Positions 9,465-17,722 of a DNA stretch of 64,000 nucleotides are shown one piece after another (the stretch's first letter is position 1; each line of letters opens with the position of its first letter). The stretch comes from Enterococcus alishanensis. Its GTDB lineage: Bacteria > Bacillota > Bacilli > Lactobacillales > Enterococcaceae. Position numbers and translations under genes: made by a program. The stretch spans positions 372,001-436,000 of the forward strand of contig NZ_JAHUZB010000001.1 of the NCBI RefSeq assembly GCF_019218635.1, given 5' to 3'. Below the pieces are notes generated by a model, which was not told the origin of the DNA, searched no databases, and saw only the letters and a list, made by a program, of their open reading frames with translations.

Positions 9465-10214
9465 ATGTCATTTAGCAAAAAAGACAATCAAATATTTTTT
9501 AATCCGATTCGCCGTGGTATTTTAAATCACGAAATGATCGCAGCTGGTGATAAAGTGGCAGTAGGCTTAAGCGGAGGAAAAGATAGTACCAGTTTGTTTT
9601 ATTTTTTGGATCAGATTGCCAAACAAAATAGGCTAGGTTTCTCTTTTGAGTTGGTGCCAATTAGTATGGATTTAGGCTTTGAAGACTTTGATATTTCTCC
9701 TCTTAGAGAATTTGTCGCTGATTTAGGCTATGAATTAGAAGTAATCCCGACGGATATTGCAAAGATTGTTTTTGATATTCGGGCTGAAAAATCTCCTTGT
9801 TCACTGTGTGCAAAATTGCGGCGCGGTATTTTATATCGACGAGCTGCAGAGTTAGGCTGTAAAAAAGTGGCTTTAGGTCATCATTTAGATGATGCGCTTG
9901 AAACTTATTTGATGAACTTTTTATTCCACGGCAAAATGAATAGCTTTGAACCAAAAAGTTATTTGTCAAAAACGGGGGTCACTTTGATCCGACCAATGAT
10001 TTATGTGGAAGAAAAATCAATTATTCGCTACGTTGAAAGAGAGGACTTACCGGTTATTTTCAACCCTTGTCCGGTAGATAAACAAACCAAACGAGAAGAA
10101 ATCAAAGAACTGGTAACAAATCTGTCAAAAACTTATCCCGATATTCGGCAAAAATTTATCATGGGGATAGAGCAAGGAACAGCTGCAGATTTTTGGACAA
10201 AGAGTCATATTTAA
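9465..10214 (+). CDS. TtcA-like tRNA 2-thiocytidine biosynthesis protein
   Basis: A 249-residue PP-loop ATPase. The PP-loop is SGGKDS, followed by the CSLC pair typical of the Fe-S-type TtcA/TtuA group, then GHHLDDALET and a third conserved cysteine in NPCPVD. TtcA uses ATP to activate C32 of some tRNAs for sulfur insertion in the cytoplasm. Gram-positive members are annotated by similarity, and their exact tRNA target has seldom been tested. AGAAGGAG lies 8 bases before the ATG. It follows the LTA-synthase-family gene closely, with no evident functional link. Confidence 0.85.
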   Translation: MSFSKKDNQIFFNPIRRGILNHEMIAAGDKVAVGLSGGKDSTSLFYFLDQIAKQNRLGFSFELVPISMDLGFEDFDISPLREFVADLGYELEVIPTDIAKIVFDIRAEKSPCSLCAKLRRGILYRRAAELGCKKVALGHHLDDALETYLMNFLFHGKMNSFEPKSYLSKTGVTLIRPMIYVEEKSIIRYVEREDLPVIFNPCPVDKQTKREEIKELVTNLSKTYPDIRQKFIMGIEQGTAADFWTKSHI

Positions 10215-10247
10215 ATCAAAGTAATCATAAATTCCTTTGAGAGATGA

Positions 10248-10277
10248 TTGAATAAAAGCTGTTTCTTATGATATACT
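10248..10277 (+). promoter_or_regulatory. Promoter of the riboswitch-P-type ATPase transcript
   Basis: TTGAAT (10248-10253) and TATACT (10272-10277) are separated by 18 bases; the aptamer begins about 14 bases after the -10. Confidence 0.6.
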
Positions 10278-10290
10278 AACAAAGATTATT

Positions 10291-10415
10291 CATGAGGGAG
10301 TAACTGGCAGATGTATATCTGTGGCAATGCCACCAACAAGAAACGAAATTTCTGGTGTTGTCTTAAATAGTGAGACTTGTGTATGTGCCCGTATGCATAC
10401 AGGAGTCTTTTTTTG
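10291..10415 (+). promoter_or_regulatory. Mn2+-sensing riboswitch (yybP-ykoY type) with terminator
   Basis: The leader has the conserved GAGGGAGTAACT 5' block and a GTGAGACTT 3' block flanking two hairpins. One of these is GTGGCAATGCCAC; the other is a weak AGAAACGAAATTTCT stem. This is the yybP-ykoY architecture. The closing stem P1 can form between CATGAG (10291-10296) and CTTGTG (10376-10381). The latter also forms the left arm of the downstream terminator (GACTTGTGTATG 10374-10385 with CATACAGGAGTC 10396-10407, then seven Ts). The two structures exclude each other, so ligand-stabilised P1 would permit read-through. That matches known Mn2+-ON switches in front of Mn exporters. Confidence 0.85.
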
Positions 10416-10457
10416 TTACACCAAATGAATCAATACACAATAACAGGGGGAAAAACA

Positions 10458-13136
10458 TTGTCAGAAGAAAGAAAGCAACAATTAATCAAAGCTTTCCATG
10501 CTGAAGCCGAAGAACAAGTGTTAGCTGAGGTGCAGACGACAGACGAAGGATTATCTTCAGCTGAAGCTCAAAAAAGATTAGCTGAGTATGGTTCAAACGA
10601 ATTGGATGAAGGTGAAAAGAAAAGTCTATTCGCTCGATTCTTTGAGCAATTTAAAGATTTGATGATTGTAGTATTGATCGTTGCAGCCATTATTTCAGCC
10701 GTTGTTTCGCATGAAGTAGTCGATTCAATTATTATTTTAGCAGTAGTTATCATTAATGCGGTGATGGGTGTGGTGCAAGAATCAAAAGCCGAACAAGCCA
10801 TCGAAGCGTTGCGAGAAATGTCGACGCCAAATGCCAATGTTTTACGAGACGATCATATCGCTTCGATTAAATCAACTGACTTAGTACCAGGTGATATCGT
10901 GATGCTAGAAGCTGGTGATGTGGTGCCAGCTGATTTACGTTTACTAGAAGTCGCTTCATTAAAAATTGAAGAAGCAGCTTTAACAGGAGAATCTGTACCA
11001 GTTGAAAAAGAATTAGGCATAATTGATGATACTGAAATCGGAATTGGTGATCGGGTCAACATGGCTTATTCAAATTCAAATGTAACTTATGGTCGTGGTA
11101 AAGGTGTGGTTGTTAATACTGGAATGAACACCGAAGTCGGAAAAATTGCCGGTATGTTAGCACAAGCTGATGAAACAGAAACACCATTAAAAACTAACTT
11201 GAATCAACTAGGGAAGTTTTTAACGCTTGCAATTATTATTATTGCGGTGATTATGTTTTTCGTTGGGATAGTCTTCAACAATACTTCTTGGGTGGATATG
11301 TTGTTAACCTCTATTTCACTAGCAGTTGCGGCAATTCCAGAAGGTTTACCAGCGATTGTAACGATTATTTTAGCTTTAGGAACACAAGTAATGGCCAAAC
11401 GGAATTCAGTCATTCGTAAATTGCCAGCGGTTGAAACATTGGGTTCAACTGACATTATTGCTTCTGATAAAACAGGTACTTTAACTTTAAATCAAATGAC
11501 AGTTGAAAAATTGTATGTTGATAATCATCAGTATGATGCTGATGGCGAATTACCAGTTGATAGCATGGGTATGAAAATCATGAACTACGCCAACGATTCT
11601 AAATTTACCCAAGAGGGCACATTGATCGGTGACCCAACCGAAACAGCGTTGGTCCAATTTGGTTTAAACAATCAATTTGATGTTCGTGAAAAAGTAAAAG
11701 CTGAACCTCGTTTGGCAGAAATTCCTTTCGATTCAGATCGTAAACTCATGAGCACTTTGCATCAACAAGCTGACGGTAAGATTTTAGTCGCAGTTAAAGG
11801 GGCACCAGATGTCTTATTAACTCGCGCAGATCGCGTTTTATTAAATGGAGAAGTTCTTCCTCTAGGCGAAAAAGAAAAAAATGATATTTTAACAAACAAC
11901 ACGGATATGGCGAAACAAGCCTTACGTGTTCTAGGAATGGCTTATAAATATATTGACCAAGTTCCTGCTGAATTAGAATCAGAAATTATCGAAAATGATT
12001 TAATTTTTGCTGGTTTAGTCGGTATGATTGACCCAGAAAGAGCCGAAGCAGCTGAAGCTGTGCGTGTGGCTAAAGATGCGGGTGTTCGTCCAATTATGAT
12101 TACCGGAGACCACCGAGATACGGCTGAAGCGATTGCGGTTCGTTTAGGTATTATCGCGGCTGGTGATGACGCTGCAGTATTAACTGGAGCTGAATTAAAT
12201 GAAATGAGCGACAATGAATTTGCTGAGAAAGTTGGCAATTATTCAGTTTATGCACGGGTTTCTCCAGAACATAAAGTTCGTATCGTGAAAGCTTGGCAAC
12301 ATGAAGGCAAGGTTGTAGCGATGACCGGAGACGGCGTCAATGATGCACCTGCTCTAAAACAAGCTGATATTGGGATTGGTATGGGTATCACTGGGACAGA
12401 AGTTTCTAAAGGTGCTTCTGACATGGTCCTAGCTGATGATAACTTTGCGACAATTGTTGTTGCAGTTGAAGAAGGTCGGAAAGTCTTCTCAAACATCCAA
12501 AAATCAGTTCAATATCTATTAGCTGCCAATTTAGGTGAAGTTTTGACGTTGTTCTTAGCTACATTGTTTGGCTGGGACACTTTATTGCCGATTCACTTAT
12601 TATGGATTAACTTAGTAACAGATACCTTCCCAGCGATTGCTTTGGGAATGGAGCCAGCTGAAAAAGACCTAATGTCCCACAAACCACGGGGACGGAACTC
12701 TAACTTGTTTTCCGGCGGAGTCTTTTCAAGTATTATCTACCAAGGGATTTTAGAAGGTGCTACAGTATTATTTGTTTATTGGTCAGCTATTCAATGGCCG
12801 GTCCATGCAACTTATGATGCCATTCATTCTGATGCCTTGACGATGGCTTTTGCAACTTTAGGGTTGATGCAGCTATTCCATGCTTTTAATGTGAAATCTG
12901 TGCATCAAAGTATCTTTAAAGTGGGGCCATTTAGAAACAAAGCCTTTAACTGGGCGATTTTACTTTCATTTGCTTTAATGATGGTTATTATCATCGTGCC
13001 AGGATTAAATGATATCTTCCGGGTAGCCCATCTTGACTTGTACCAATGGGGAATTGTGATTGGTGCATCCTTTGCAATTATCCCGATTGTGGAAATTGTT
13101 AAGGCGGTTCAAAGAGCTACTAATAAGGATGCTTAG
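10458..13136 (+). CDS. P-type ATPase, Ca2+/Mn2+ efflux type (P2A)
   Basis: An 892-residue cation-pumping ATPase of the SERCA/PMCA-like P2A class. Visible motifs are the TGES actuator loop, phosphorylation site SDKTGTLT, TGDGVNDAP hinge, M4 motif AAIPEGLPA and M6 motif NLVTDTFPA (Asn and Asp ligands of cation site II). The first ATG frame gives a poor N terminus inside the riboswitch. The TTG at 10458 is preferred because AGGGGG (10445-10450) lies 7 bases upstream. The Mn2+ riboswitch in the leader argues that Mn2+ export is its main job, as for YoaB/MgtA-like ATPases of lactic acid bacteria, although Ca2+ transport is also possible. Confidence 0.92.
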   Translation: MSEERKQQLIKAFHAEAEEQVLAEVQTTDEGLSSAEAQKRLAEYGSNELDEGEKKSLFARFFEQFKDLMIVVLIVAAIISAVVSHEVVDSIIILAVVIINAVMGVVQESKAEQAIEALREMSTPNANVLRDDHIASIKSTDLVPGDIVMLEAGDVVPADLRLLEVASLKIEEAALTGESVPVEKELGIIDDTEIGIGDRVNMAYSNSNVTYGRGKGVVVNTGMNTEVGKIAGMLAQADETETPLKTNLNQLGKFLTLAIIIIAVIMFFVGIVFNNTSWVDMLLTSISLAVAAIPEGLPAIVTIILALGTQVMAKRNSVIRKLPAVETLGSTDIIASDKTGTLTLNQMTVEKLYVDNHQYDADGELPVDSMGMKIMNYANDSKFTQEGTLIGDPTETALVQFGLNNQFDVREKVKAEPRLAEIPFDSDRKLMSTLHQQADGKILVAVKGAPDVLLTRADRVLLNGEVLPLGEKEKNDILTNNTDMAKQALRVLGMAYKYIDQVPAELESEIIENDLIFAGLVGMIDPERAEAAEAVRVAKDAGVRPIMITGDHRDTAEAIAVRLGIIAAGDDAAVLTGAELNEMSDNEFAEKVGNYSVYARVSPEHKVRIVKAWQHEGKVVAMTGDGVNDAPALKQADIGIGMGITGTEVSKGASDMVLADDNFATIVVAVEEGRKVFSNIQKSVQYLLAANLGEVLTLFLATLFGWDTLLPIHLLWINLVTDTFPAIALGMEPAEKDLMSHKPRGRNSNLFSGGVFSSIIYQGILEGATVLFVYWSAIQWPVHATYDAIHSDALTMAFATLGLMQLFHAFNVKSVHQSIFKVGPFRNKAFNWAILLSFALMMVIIIVPGLNDIFRVAHLDLYQWGIVIGASFAIIPIVEIVKAVQRATNKDA

Positions 13137-13143
13137 TCAATGA

Positions 13144-13178
13144 AAATAAGGGAATTAGTTTTCCCTTATTTTTTTTTG
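13144..13178 (+). terminator. Terminator of the P-type ATPase gene
   Basis: AATAAGGGAA pairs with TTCCCTTATT and is followed by eight Ts. Confidence 0.85.
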
Positions 13179-13237
13179 CATTTGTTAATAAAAAAACGTA
13201 AAATAGATATAGTTTACAAGAAAGAGAGGAAGTCTTG

Positions 13238-13663
13238 ATGCGTCCAAATAAAGGTTTTTATGCAAGAGAAATAAATCAGATTATTCAAAATACAGAAAAA
13301 ATGGGAGAACAATTACACCCTAGCTATGAAGAAATCCGCTTAGCAATTGATGAGGATAAACTAGCTGACTTAGATCAAGCCCACATTAAAGAAATTCATG
13401 AACTTTTTGACGAAGGAACGCAATTTTATCGTTTAAATTTCGAAAAAATTAAGTTATTAAAGCCACCTGCAAAAGTCATGGGAAATCATAAAACATTCGA
13501 AAAAGCATATGAGAAATATGTTAACGGTTGCCAAGCGATGACTGACAGTTTAGCTGGAGAAGTGAACGTTGATGCCTTTAACGAAGCTGAAAAAGTGCAA
13601 GATTTAGCTACAGATACTTTATACAAAGTGATTCAAAAAATTACTAATTTGTTATTAAAATAA
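13238..13663 (+). CDS. Hypothetical protein, all-helical
   Basis: A 141-residue protein rich in Lys, Glu and Asp, with no signal peptide or membrane segment. Predicted from the residue pattern to be almost entirely alpha-helical, including an amphipathic C-terminal helix ending NLLLK. I do not recognise a family. GAGAGG lies 8 bases before the ATG at 13238; an in-frame TTG three bases earlier is less likely. It stands alone downstream of the ATPase terminator. Confidence 0.75.
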   Translation: MRPNKGFYAREINQIIQNTEKMGEQLHPSYEEIRLAIDEDKLADLDQAHIKEIHELFDEGTQFYRLNFEKIKLLKPPAKVMGNHKTFEKAYEKYVNGCQAMTDSLAGEVNVDAFNEAEKVQDLATDTLYKVIQKITNLLLK

Positions 13664-13836
13664 ATTAAGTTATGACAACAAAGGTTTTTTAATTTGATTA
13701 TAATGTTATTTTAAATACTGAAATTAGAATTGATGATATGATTCATTCATACCAATAACAACCCTTTTCTTTTTCATTACTATTAGGTAATCAACTCCTT
13801 TCCACCGACTAACCACCGGTGGTCTTTTTTTTTACA
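13664..13836 (+). ncRNA. Possible small RNA or UTR ending in a terminator
   Basis: This 173-base gap contains no credible ORF. It has a TATAAT box (13699-13704) without a well-spaced -35 (ATGACA at 13672 is 21 bases away). It ends in a compact GC-rich dyad ACCACCGGTGGT followed by a long T run (about 13811-13833). A transcript of about 120 bases from near 13711 is possible. It could equally be the 3' UTR and terminator of the upstream gene. No known RNA family is recognised. Confidence 0.3.
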
Positions 13837-13837
13837 A

Positions 13838-13868
13838 AAAAATCTTGGATCAACGACCCAAGATTTCA
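13838..13868 (-). terminator. Terminator of the lactonase/small-gene transcript
   Basis: On the minus strand AAATCTTGG and CCAAGATTT form a stem with a 9-base loop, followed by seven Ts. Confidence 0.8.
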
Positions 13869-13875
13869 AAATAAT

Positions 13876-14037
13876 TTAATTTTCTACATTTCTAACATAG
13901 TTATCGAAATAATCAGTTAAATCTTTTTTGATCTTCTGATATTCTTCTTCACTGTAATTTTTTTTTTCGATTTTTCCGTTGAATAATGGGATTTCTAATT
14001 CTTCTTTTAAACGCTCTATGACTTCTTCGCGGTTCAT
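13876..14037 (-). CDS. Small hypothetical protein (53 residues)
   Basis: The frame starts MNREEVIERL and ends YVRNVEN. It is highly charged and helical, with no membrane segment. The ATG at 14037 has a perfect AGGAGG 7 bases upstream, which supports real translation over the longer frame that begins inside the lactonase gene. It follows the lactonase stop by 10 bases and shares its terminator, so the two genes are co-transcribed. No function is recognised. Confidence 0.7.
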   Translation of the reverse strand: MNREEVIERLKEELEIPLFNGKIEKKNYSEEEYQKIKKDLTDYFDNYVRNVEN

Positions 14038-14047
14038 TTTTTTCCTC

Positions 14048-15061
14048 CTAATCGAAATAAACACAAACAACTTCTGGTGCGTAAACGTCTTTTTCTAATA
14101 AGCTCAGTAAACCAGTGTTTTTATCACGAGAAAATAAGGTTAAATTATCGCTGTTTTGATGCCCACAAACCAAAAATTCATCTGTTGAATCTAAGTTGAA
14201 ATCTCTCGGGATAGCTCCTTCGCTGGAAATGATTTGAATAGTAGCCAAATTTTTTCCATTAGGATCAATCGTCATTACAGCAATTGAGTCATGTCCGCGA
14301 TTTGAAGTGTATAAGAAATGACCGTCTTGTGAGACACGAATCGCTGCCCCACTACTATCGCCAGTAAAATCAGCTGGTAAAGTAGAAAGACTTTCTATTT
14401 CAGTAAAAACACCATTCTCATAAGTTAAAACTCGGACAGTATTATTTAATTCACCAAATAAATAAGCAATCGATAAAGTTGGATGGAAAACTAAATGACG
14501 AGGTCCAGTACCTGGTTCAGCTTTGAAAAGGGAAACTAATGAGAATTTGCCATCATCAGTAACATCATAGGTGTAGACACCGTCAGTTCCCAAGTCACAG
14601 ACAACTAGTCGACCATCTGGCGCTAAGTCACTGAAATGCACATGGGCATGGTCTTGGTTTTGATGGGGACCAACAGCTTCTTGATGGAAGACATGATCAG
14701 CTGCTGTAAGACTGCCATCTTTCTCAATTTTGTAAGAATTTAATTCACCTTTGTGATAATTAGAGCCGTAAAGAAGTTGTCTTTTTTCATCAACGGCCAC
14801 GTAGCACAAGGGAGCACCATCTTCAGTAACAGCATTGATGAAATTATTTTGTGGATCATAAGCTGAAGCACCACCTTTTTCTTGGACGGTAGTGACAGAA
14901 TAAAGGTTATTTGCCAGACTCTTTGTTAAATAGGTTGGACTATTTTCGGCTGCGACCAATTTTAAATTAGTCAGTGTTTTTTTATCAGTGTCTAGGTCTA
15001 TTTCATAAATGCCTTTACTATCTTTACGGGTATAAGTGCCTAACAATACTTTTTGTATCAT
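14048..15061 (-). CDS. Lactonase-family beta-propeller protein (6-phosphogluconolactonase-like)
   Basis: A 337-residue seven-bladed propeller of the YbhE/YkgB lactonase family (PF10282), which in several bacteria hydrolyses 6-phosphogluconolactone in the oxidative pentose phosphate pathway. Family-typical stretches include LLGTYTRKDSKGIY at the N terminus, the HVHFSDLAPDGR block and TGPRHLVFHP, with repeated strands in between. There is no signal peptide, so it is cytoplasmic. Enterococci lack the classical DevB-type enzyme in some species, which makes this a plausible replacement, but substrate is not proven by sequence. Confidence 0.85.
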   Translation of the reverse strand: MIQKVLLGTYTRKDSKGIYEIDLDTDKKTLTNLKLVAAENSPTYLTKSLANNLYSVTTVQEKGGASAYDPQNNFINAVTEDGAPLCYVAVDEKRQLLYGSNYHKGELNSYKIEKDGSLTAADHVFHQEAVGPHQNQDHAHVHFSDLAPDGRLVVCDLGTDGVYTYDVTDDGKFSLVSLFKAEPGTGPRHLVFHPTLSIAYLFGELNNTVRVLTYENGVFTEIESLSTLPADFTGDSSGAAIRVSQDGHFLYTSNRGHDSIAVMTIDPNGKNLATIQIISSEGAIPRDFNLDSTDEFLVCGHQNSDNLTLFSRDKNTGLLSLLEKDVYAPEVVCVYFD

Positions 15062-15124
15062 AAAATGCCTCCTCTAATTTGCTCTTTTTATTGTACCAGA
15101 TATCTCAGTATTTCAAATAGTTTA

Positions 15125-15133
15125 TGCTATAAT
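15125..15133 (+). promoter_or_regulatory. Possible extended -10 promoter of the AI-2E-family gene
   Basis: TGC followed directly by TATAAT (15128-15133) forms an extended -10; no good -35 is seen. The gene starts about 95 bases downstream. Confidence 0.4.
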
Positions 15134-15228
15134 TAATGGCAAGAGATTGATTAATAAAACAAAATTTATTCGTGAAAATTACGCAAATTCAATAAAGTTT
15201 TAAAGAGTTTGATACAGGAGTGGTGAGA

Positions 15229-16392
15229 TTGGACAAGAAAAAATTAAGTCAACGAACATCGTGGTTTTGGAAATGGTTTTTAAATAATCAAGTAGTGATC
15301 GCTTTAATTATCGTATTACTTTTACTAACTATTATTTTTGTATTTACTAAAGTTTCCTATTTGTTTGAACCAGTGGGGCAATTCTTTGCGATAGTCGGTT
15401 TGCCGGTAGTAATCGCGGGGATCTTATTTTATTTAATGAATCCAATAGTTAATTTATTAGAGAAAAAGGGACTTAAGCGAACCTACAGCATTATATTACT
15501 TTTTATTTTAGTAGTTGGTTTGATTATTTGGGGGATTGTGGTCATTATTCCCGAGATTCAACAGCAAGTCCGTTTGTTTATTCAAAGCTTACCAGGGTAC
15601 ATTGATACTTTAACAGCTAAAGCCGATCAGATTTTTAAAGATCCAGCTTTTAAACCGATCCAAGAGCATCTAGAAAATAGCGCTCAAAAAATTCTTGAAT
15701 CAGTGACGGACATCACTAAAAATATTTCTCAGGTTACGATCAAAGGCTTAGGCAGTGTTGTTTCGACAGTAGCAACCATTGTTATAGCGCTAATTACTGC
15801 GCCGATTATTTTATTCTTCTTATTAAAAGATGGCAAAGACCTAGCACCATATCTAATCTCATTTTTACCAACAAAGATGCGCAAACCAACAGGTAAAGTG
15901 TTAGTTGAAATGAATAGTCAACTTTCGTCTTATATTAGAGGACAGTTGACGGTGGCTTTTGCGGTGGCGGTTATGTTTGTGACAGGATTTTCAATTATTG
16001 GTTTAAACTATGCTATTACTTTAGGCGTTTTGGCAGGATTTTTAAACCTGATTCCTTATTTAGGATCATTCTTGGCGATGGTGCCGGTTGTCTTTCTGGC
16101 ATTAGTAACCAGTCCGCTGATGTTAGTCAAAGTAATTGTGGTCTTTATTATTGAGCAGACGATTGAAGGACGAATTGTATCACCGTTAGTTTTAGGGACA
16201 CAATTAAAGATTCATCCAGTCACGATTATGTTTGTTTTATTAACGGCTGGGAAAATATTTGGGATTGCCGGTGTGATTTTAGGTATTCCATTTTATGCAG
16301 TAATTAAAGTTATTGCGATCCATATTTTTGATTGGTATAAACGTATTTCTGGCTTATATACAGATGATGATTCACAAGCAGAACAAGAATAA
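15229..16392 (+). CDS. AI-2E family transporter (UPF0118)
   Basis: A 387-residue membrane protein with about eight hydrophobic segments: two N-terminal pairs, a long extracellular amphipathic region (about residues 115-185), then four or more C-terminal helices. Signature motifs near the end are GLNYAITLGVLAG, IPYLGSFLA and the EGRIVSPLVLG stretch. The family includes TqsA-like exporters and Na+/H+ antiporters; the substrate here is unknown. The TTG at 15229 is chosen because AGGAG lies 8 bases upstream; GTG codons at 15220 and 15223 overlap the ribosome site. A terminator follows immediately. Confidence 0.85.
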   Translation: MDKKKLSQRTSWFWKWFLNNQVVIALIIVLLLLTIIFVFTKVSYLFEPVGQFFAIVGLPVVIAGILFYLMNPIVNLLEKKGLKRTYSIILLFILVVGLIIWGIVVIIPEIQQQVRLFIQSLPGYIDTLTAKADQIFKDPAFKPIQEHLENSAQKILESVTDITKNISQVTIKGLGSVVSTVATIVIALITAPIILFFLLKDGKDLAPYLISFLPTKMRKPTGKVLVEMNSQLSSYIRGQLTVAFAVAVMFVTGFSIIGLNYAITLGVLAGFLNLIPYLGSFLAMVPVVFLALVTSPLMLVKVIVVFIIEQTIEGRIVSPLVLGTQLKIHPVTIMFVLLTAGKIFGIAGVILGIPFYAVIKVIAIHIFDWYKRISGLYTDDDSQAEQE

Positions 16393-16394
16393 GA

Positions 16395-16430
16395 AAAACG
16401 TCGTTAGCTTAGGCTAGCGACGTTTTTTTG
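16395..16430. terminator. Bidirectional terminator between AI-2E-family gene and azoR
   Basis: AACGTCGTTAGC (16397-16408) pairs with GCTAGCGACGTT (16412-16424), with T runs on the + side and A runs on the left that serve the minus strand. Confidence 0.85.
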
Positions 16431-16434
16431 TTGA

Positions 16435-17055
16435 TTAAAATGAATCTGCTAATTGTTTTGCAGCATCTTTTGCTGCCGCCATGATAGCTTCACGGTCGTC
16501 TGGATTGTAATCCGCACCTTCGATGTAAATCGCTTCAAAATCAGTTACCCCGATGAAGGCTAGAATATGTTTAATATATGATGAAGAGAAATCTTCTCCG
16601 CCATACACGCCACCACTAGATTGAATGTGTAGGGCTTTTTTATTTTCAACTAAACCAACTGGTCCTTCAGCAGTATATTTGAAAGTTTTACCAGCTACAT
16701 TGACCGTATCAAACCAAGCTTTTAAGCGGGTTGGGATGTTTAAGTTCCACATACCATTGGCAATCACGATTTTGTCAGCAGCTAAAAATTGTTCGGTAAA
16801 GCTGTTAAATGTCGCAATTTTTTCTTGTTGTGTAGCGGATAAACTAGTGAAATCAGCACCAGCTTGTAAAGCACGCCAGCCTAATAAAATATCCTTATCG
16901 ATTTCTGGTAGGTTTGTATCATATAAATCGACTACCTCAATTACGTCAGATGGATTTTTTGCTTCATACTCCGTTAAAAATGTATCCAAAACAGCCACTG
17001 ATTGTGACTCGTCTTTGGTTAATGGGTGAGCTTTAATTACTAATACGTTTGACAT
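16435..17055 (-). CDS. azoR: FMN-dependent NADH-azoreductase
   Basis: A 206-residue flavodoxin-fold quinone/azo reductase. It shows the N-terminal beta strand and FMN phosphate loop (KAHPLTKDESQS), the PMWN-type motif here as GMWNLNIP that contacts the isoalloxazine ring, and the QSSGGVYGG loop. The family reduces quinones and azo dyes with NADH and is thought to protect against quinone and thiol stress. AGGAG before the ATG at 17055. Its length matches the Enterococcus AzoA enzyme (about 208 residues). It is transcribed alone. Confidence 0.92.
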   Translation of the reverse strand: MSNVLVIKAHPLTKDESQSVAVLDTFLTEYEAKNPSDVIEVVDLYDTNLPEIDKDILLGWRALQAGADFTSLSATQQEKIATFNSFTEQFLAADKIVIANGMWNLNIPTRLKAWFDTVNVAGKTFKYTAEGPVGLVENKKALHIQSSGGVYGGEDFSSSYIKHILAFIGVTDFEAIYIEGADYNPDDREAIMAAAKDAAKQLADSF

Positions 17056-17152
17056 CTAATACACTCCTTTTTTTTCATTACTCGTAAATGATACATAAAA
17101 AAATGACAAAAAACAATTTATTTGTCTGATAAAAAGTAAGTAAATCAAAATA

Positions 17153-17195
17153 TAAAAAAAGATCATGACAAATGCCTAGGCATTACGTCATAATC
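17153..17195 (-). terminator. Terminator of the rhodanese-like gene
   Basis: On the minus strand GATTATGACG...TGTCATGATC encloses an inner TAATGCC/GGCATT stem and is followed by seven Ts. Confidence 0.8.
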
Positions 17196-17205
17196 TGTAA
17201 TTGTT

Positions 17206-17514
17206 TTAGACCAATACAGCTTGATGATAGGCATTGACGCCACCAATAACATTGACAACATCAAATCCTTTTTCACTTAAATATTGAGCGATCGGTTTAG
17301 TCCGTCCACCAAATTGGCTGATCAAATAGTAAGTTTTTTCTTTGTCTAATTCATTTATTCGACTTGGTAATTCGGTAAATGAAATTTGTAAACTATTGTT
17401 AAATTCATTTAATGCTTCTGGTTCCAATAAATCTGGATCACGTAGATCAATTACTGCCACGTTAGCAGTATCTACTAGAGTTTTAAATTCTTGAGTTGTA
17501 ATTGTGTGCAACAT
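17206..17514 (-). CDS. Rhodanese-like domain protein lacking the catalytic cysteine
   Basis: A 102-residue single rhodanese domain. It shows VIDLRDPDLLEPE and the terminal VINVIGGVNAYHQA block (family: GG...W). The active-site loop reads ISQFGGRT where active enzymes have C-x-x-G-x-R-S, so the sulfur-carrying cysteine is replaced by serine. It is therefore probably not a sulfurtransferase and may bind a partner or an anion. The ATG at 17514 has AGAGG 8 bases upstream; the longer frame to 17562 has no ribosome site. Monocistronic, with its own terminator. Confidence 0.8.
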   Translation of the reverse strand: MLHTITTQEFKTLVDTANVAVIDLRDPDLLEPEALNEFNNSLQISFTELPSRINELDKEKTYYLISQFGGRTKPIAQYLSEKGFDVVNVIGGVNAYHQAVLV

Positions 17515-17648
17515 AACGATAACCTCTTTTTTTTGATATGTTTGGATAATAATATGAATCAAGATTTATATCAAGCGATTAAAGTTGCTTTCAGAAAATT
17601 TTAGGAAAACGTTACTAAACTAACACAATTCAGTTTAAATCGTCATAT

Positions 17649-17676
17649 TTGTAAAAAAAATGAGATATGCTATAAT
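17649..17676 (+). promoter_or_regulatory. Promoter of the tetR-ABC exporter operon
   Basis: TTGTAA (17649-17654) and an extended -10 TGC-TATAAT (TATAAT at 17671-17676) are 16 bases apart. Confidence 0.7.
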
Positions 17677-17705
17677 GACATGGTGTCACATGACAGAGTG
17701 TCATT
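17674..17705 (+). promoter_or_regulatory. Operator for the TetR-family repressor
   Basis: Two nested dyads overlap and follow the -10 box: a perfect TGTCA-CA-TGACA (17684-17695) and outer arms AATGACA (17674-17680) and TGTCATT (17699-17705). The position would block promoter escape, as expected for autorepression by the regulator encoded 18 bases downstream. Confidence 0.7.
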
Positions 17706-17722
17706 AAAAAAGGAGTTTTTTC

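Noticed and set aside
10377-10457. Longer N terminus of the P-type ATPase
   Set aside because: The codons lie in the riboswitch terminator, have no ribosome site and lack family similarity.
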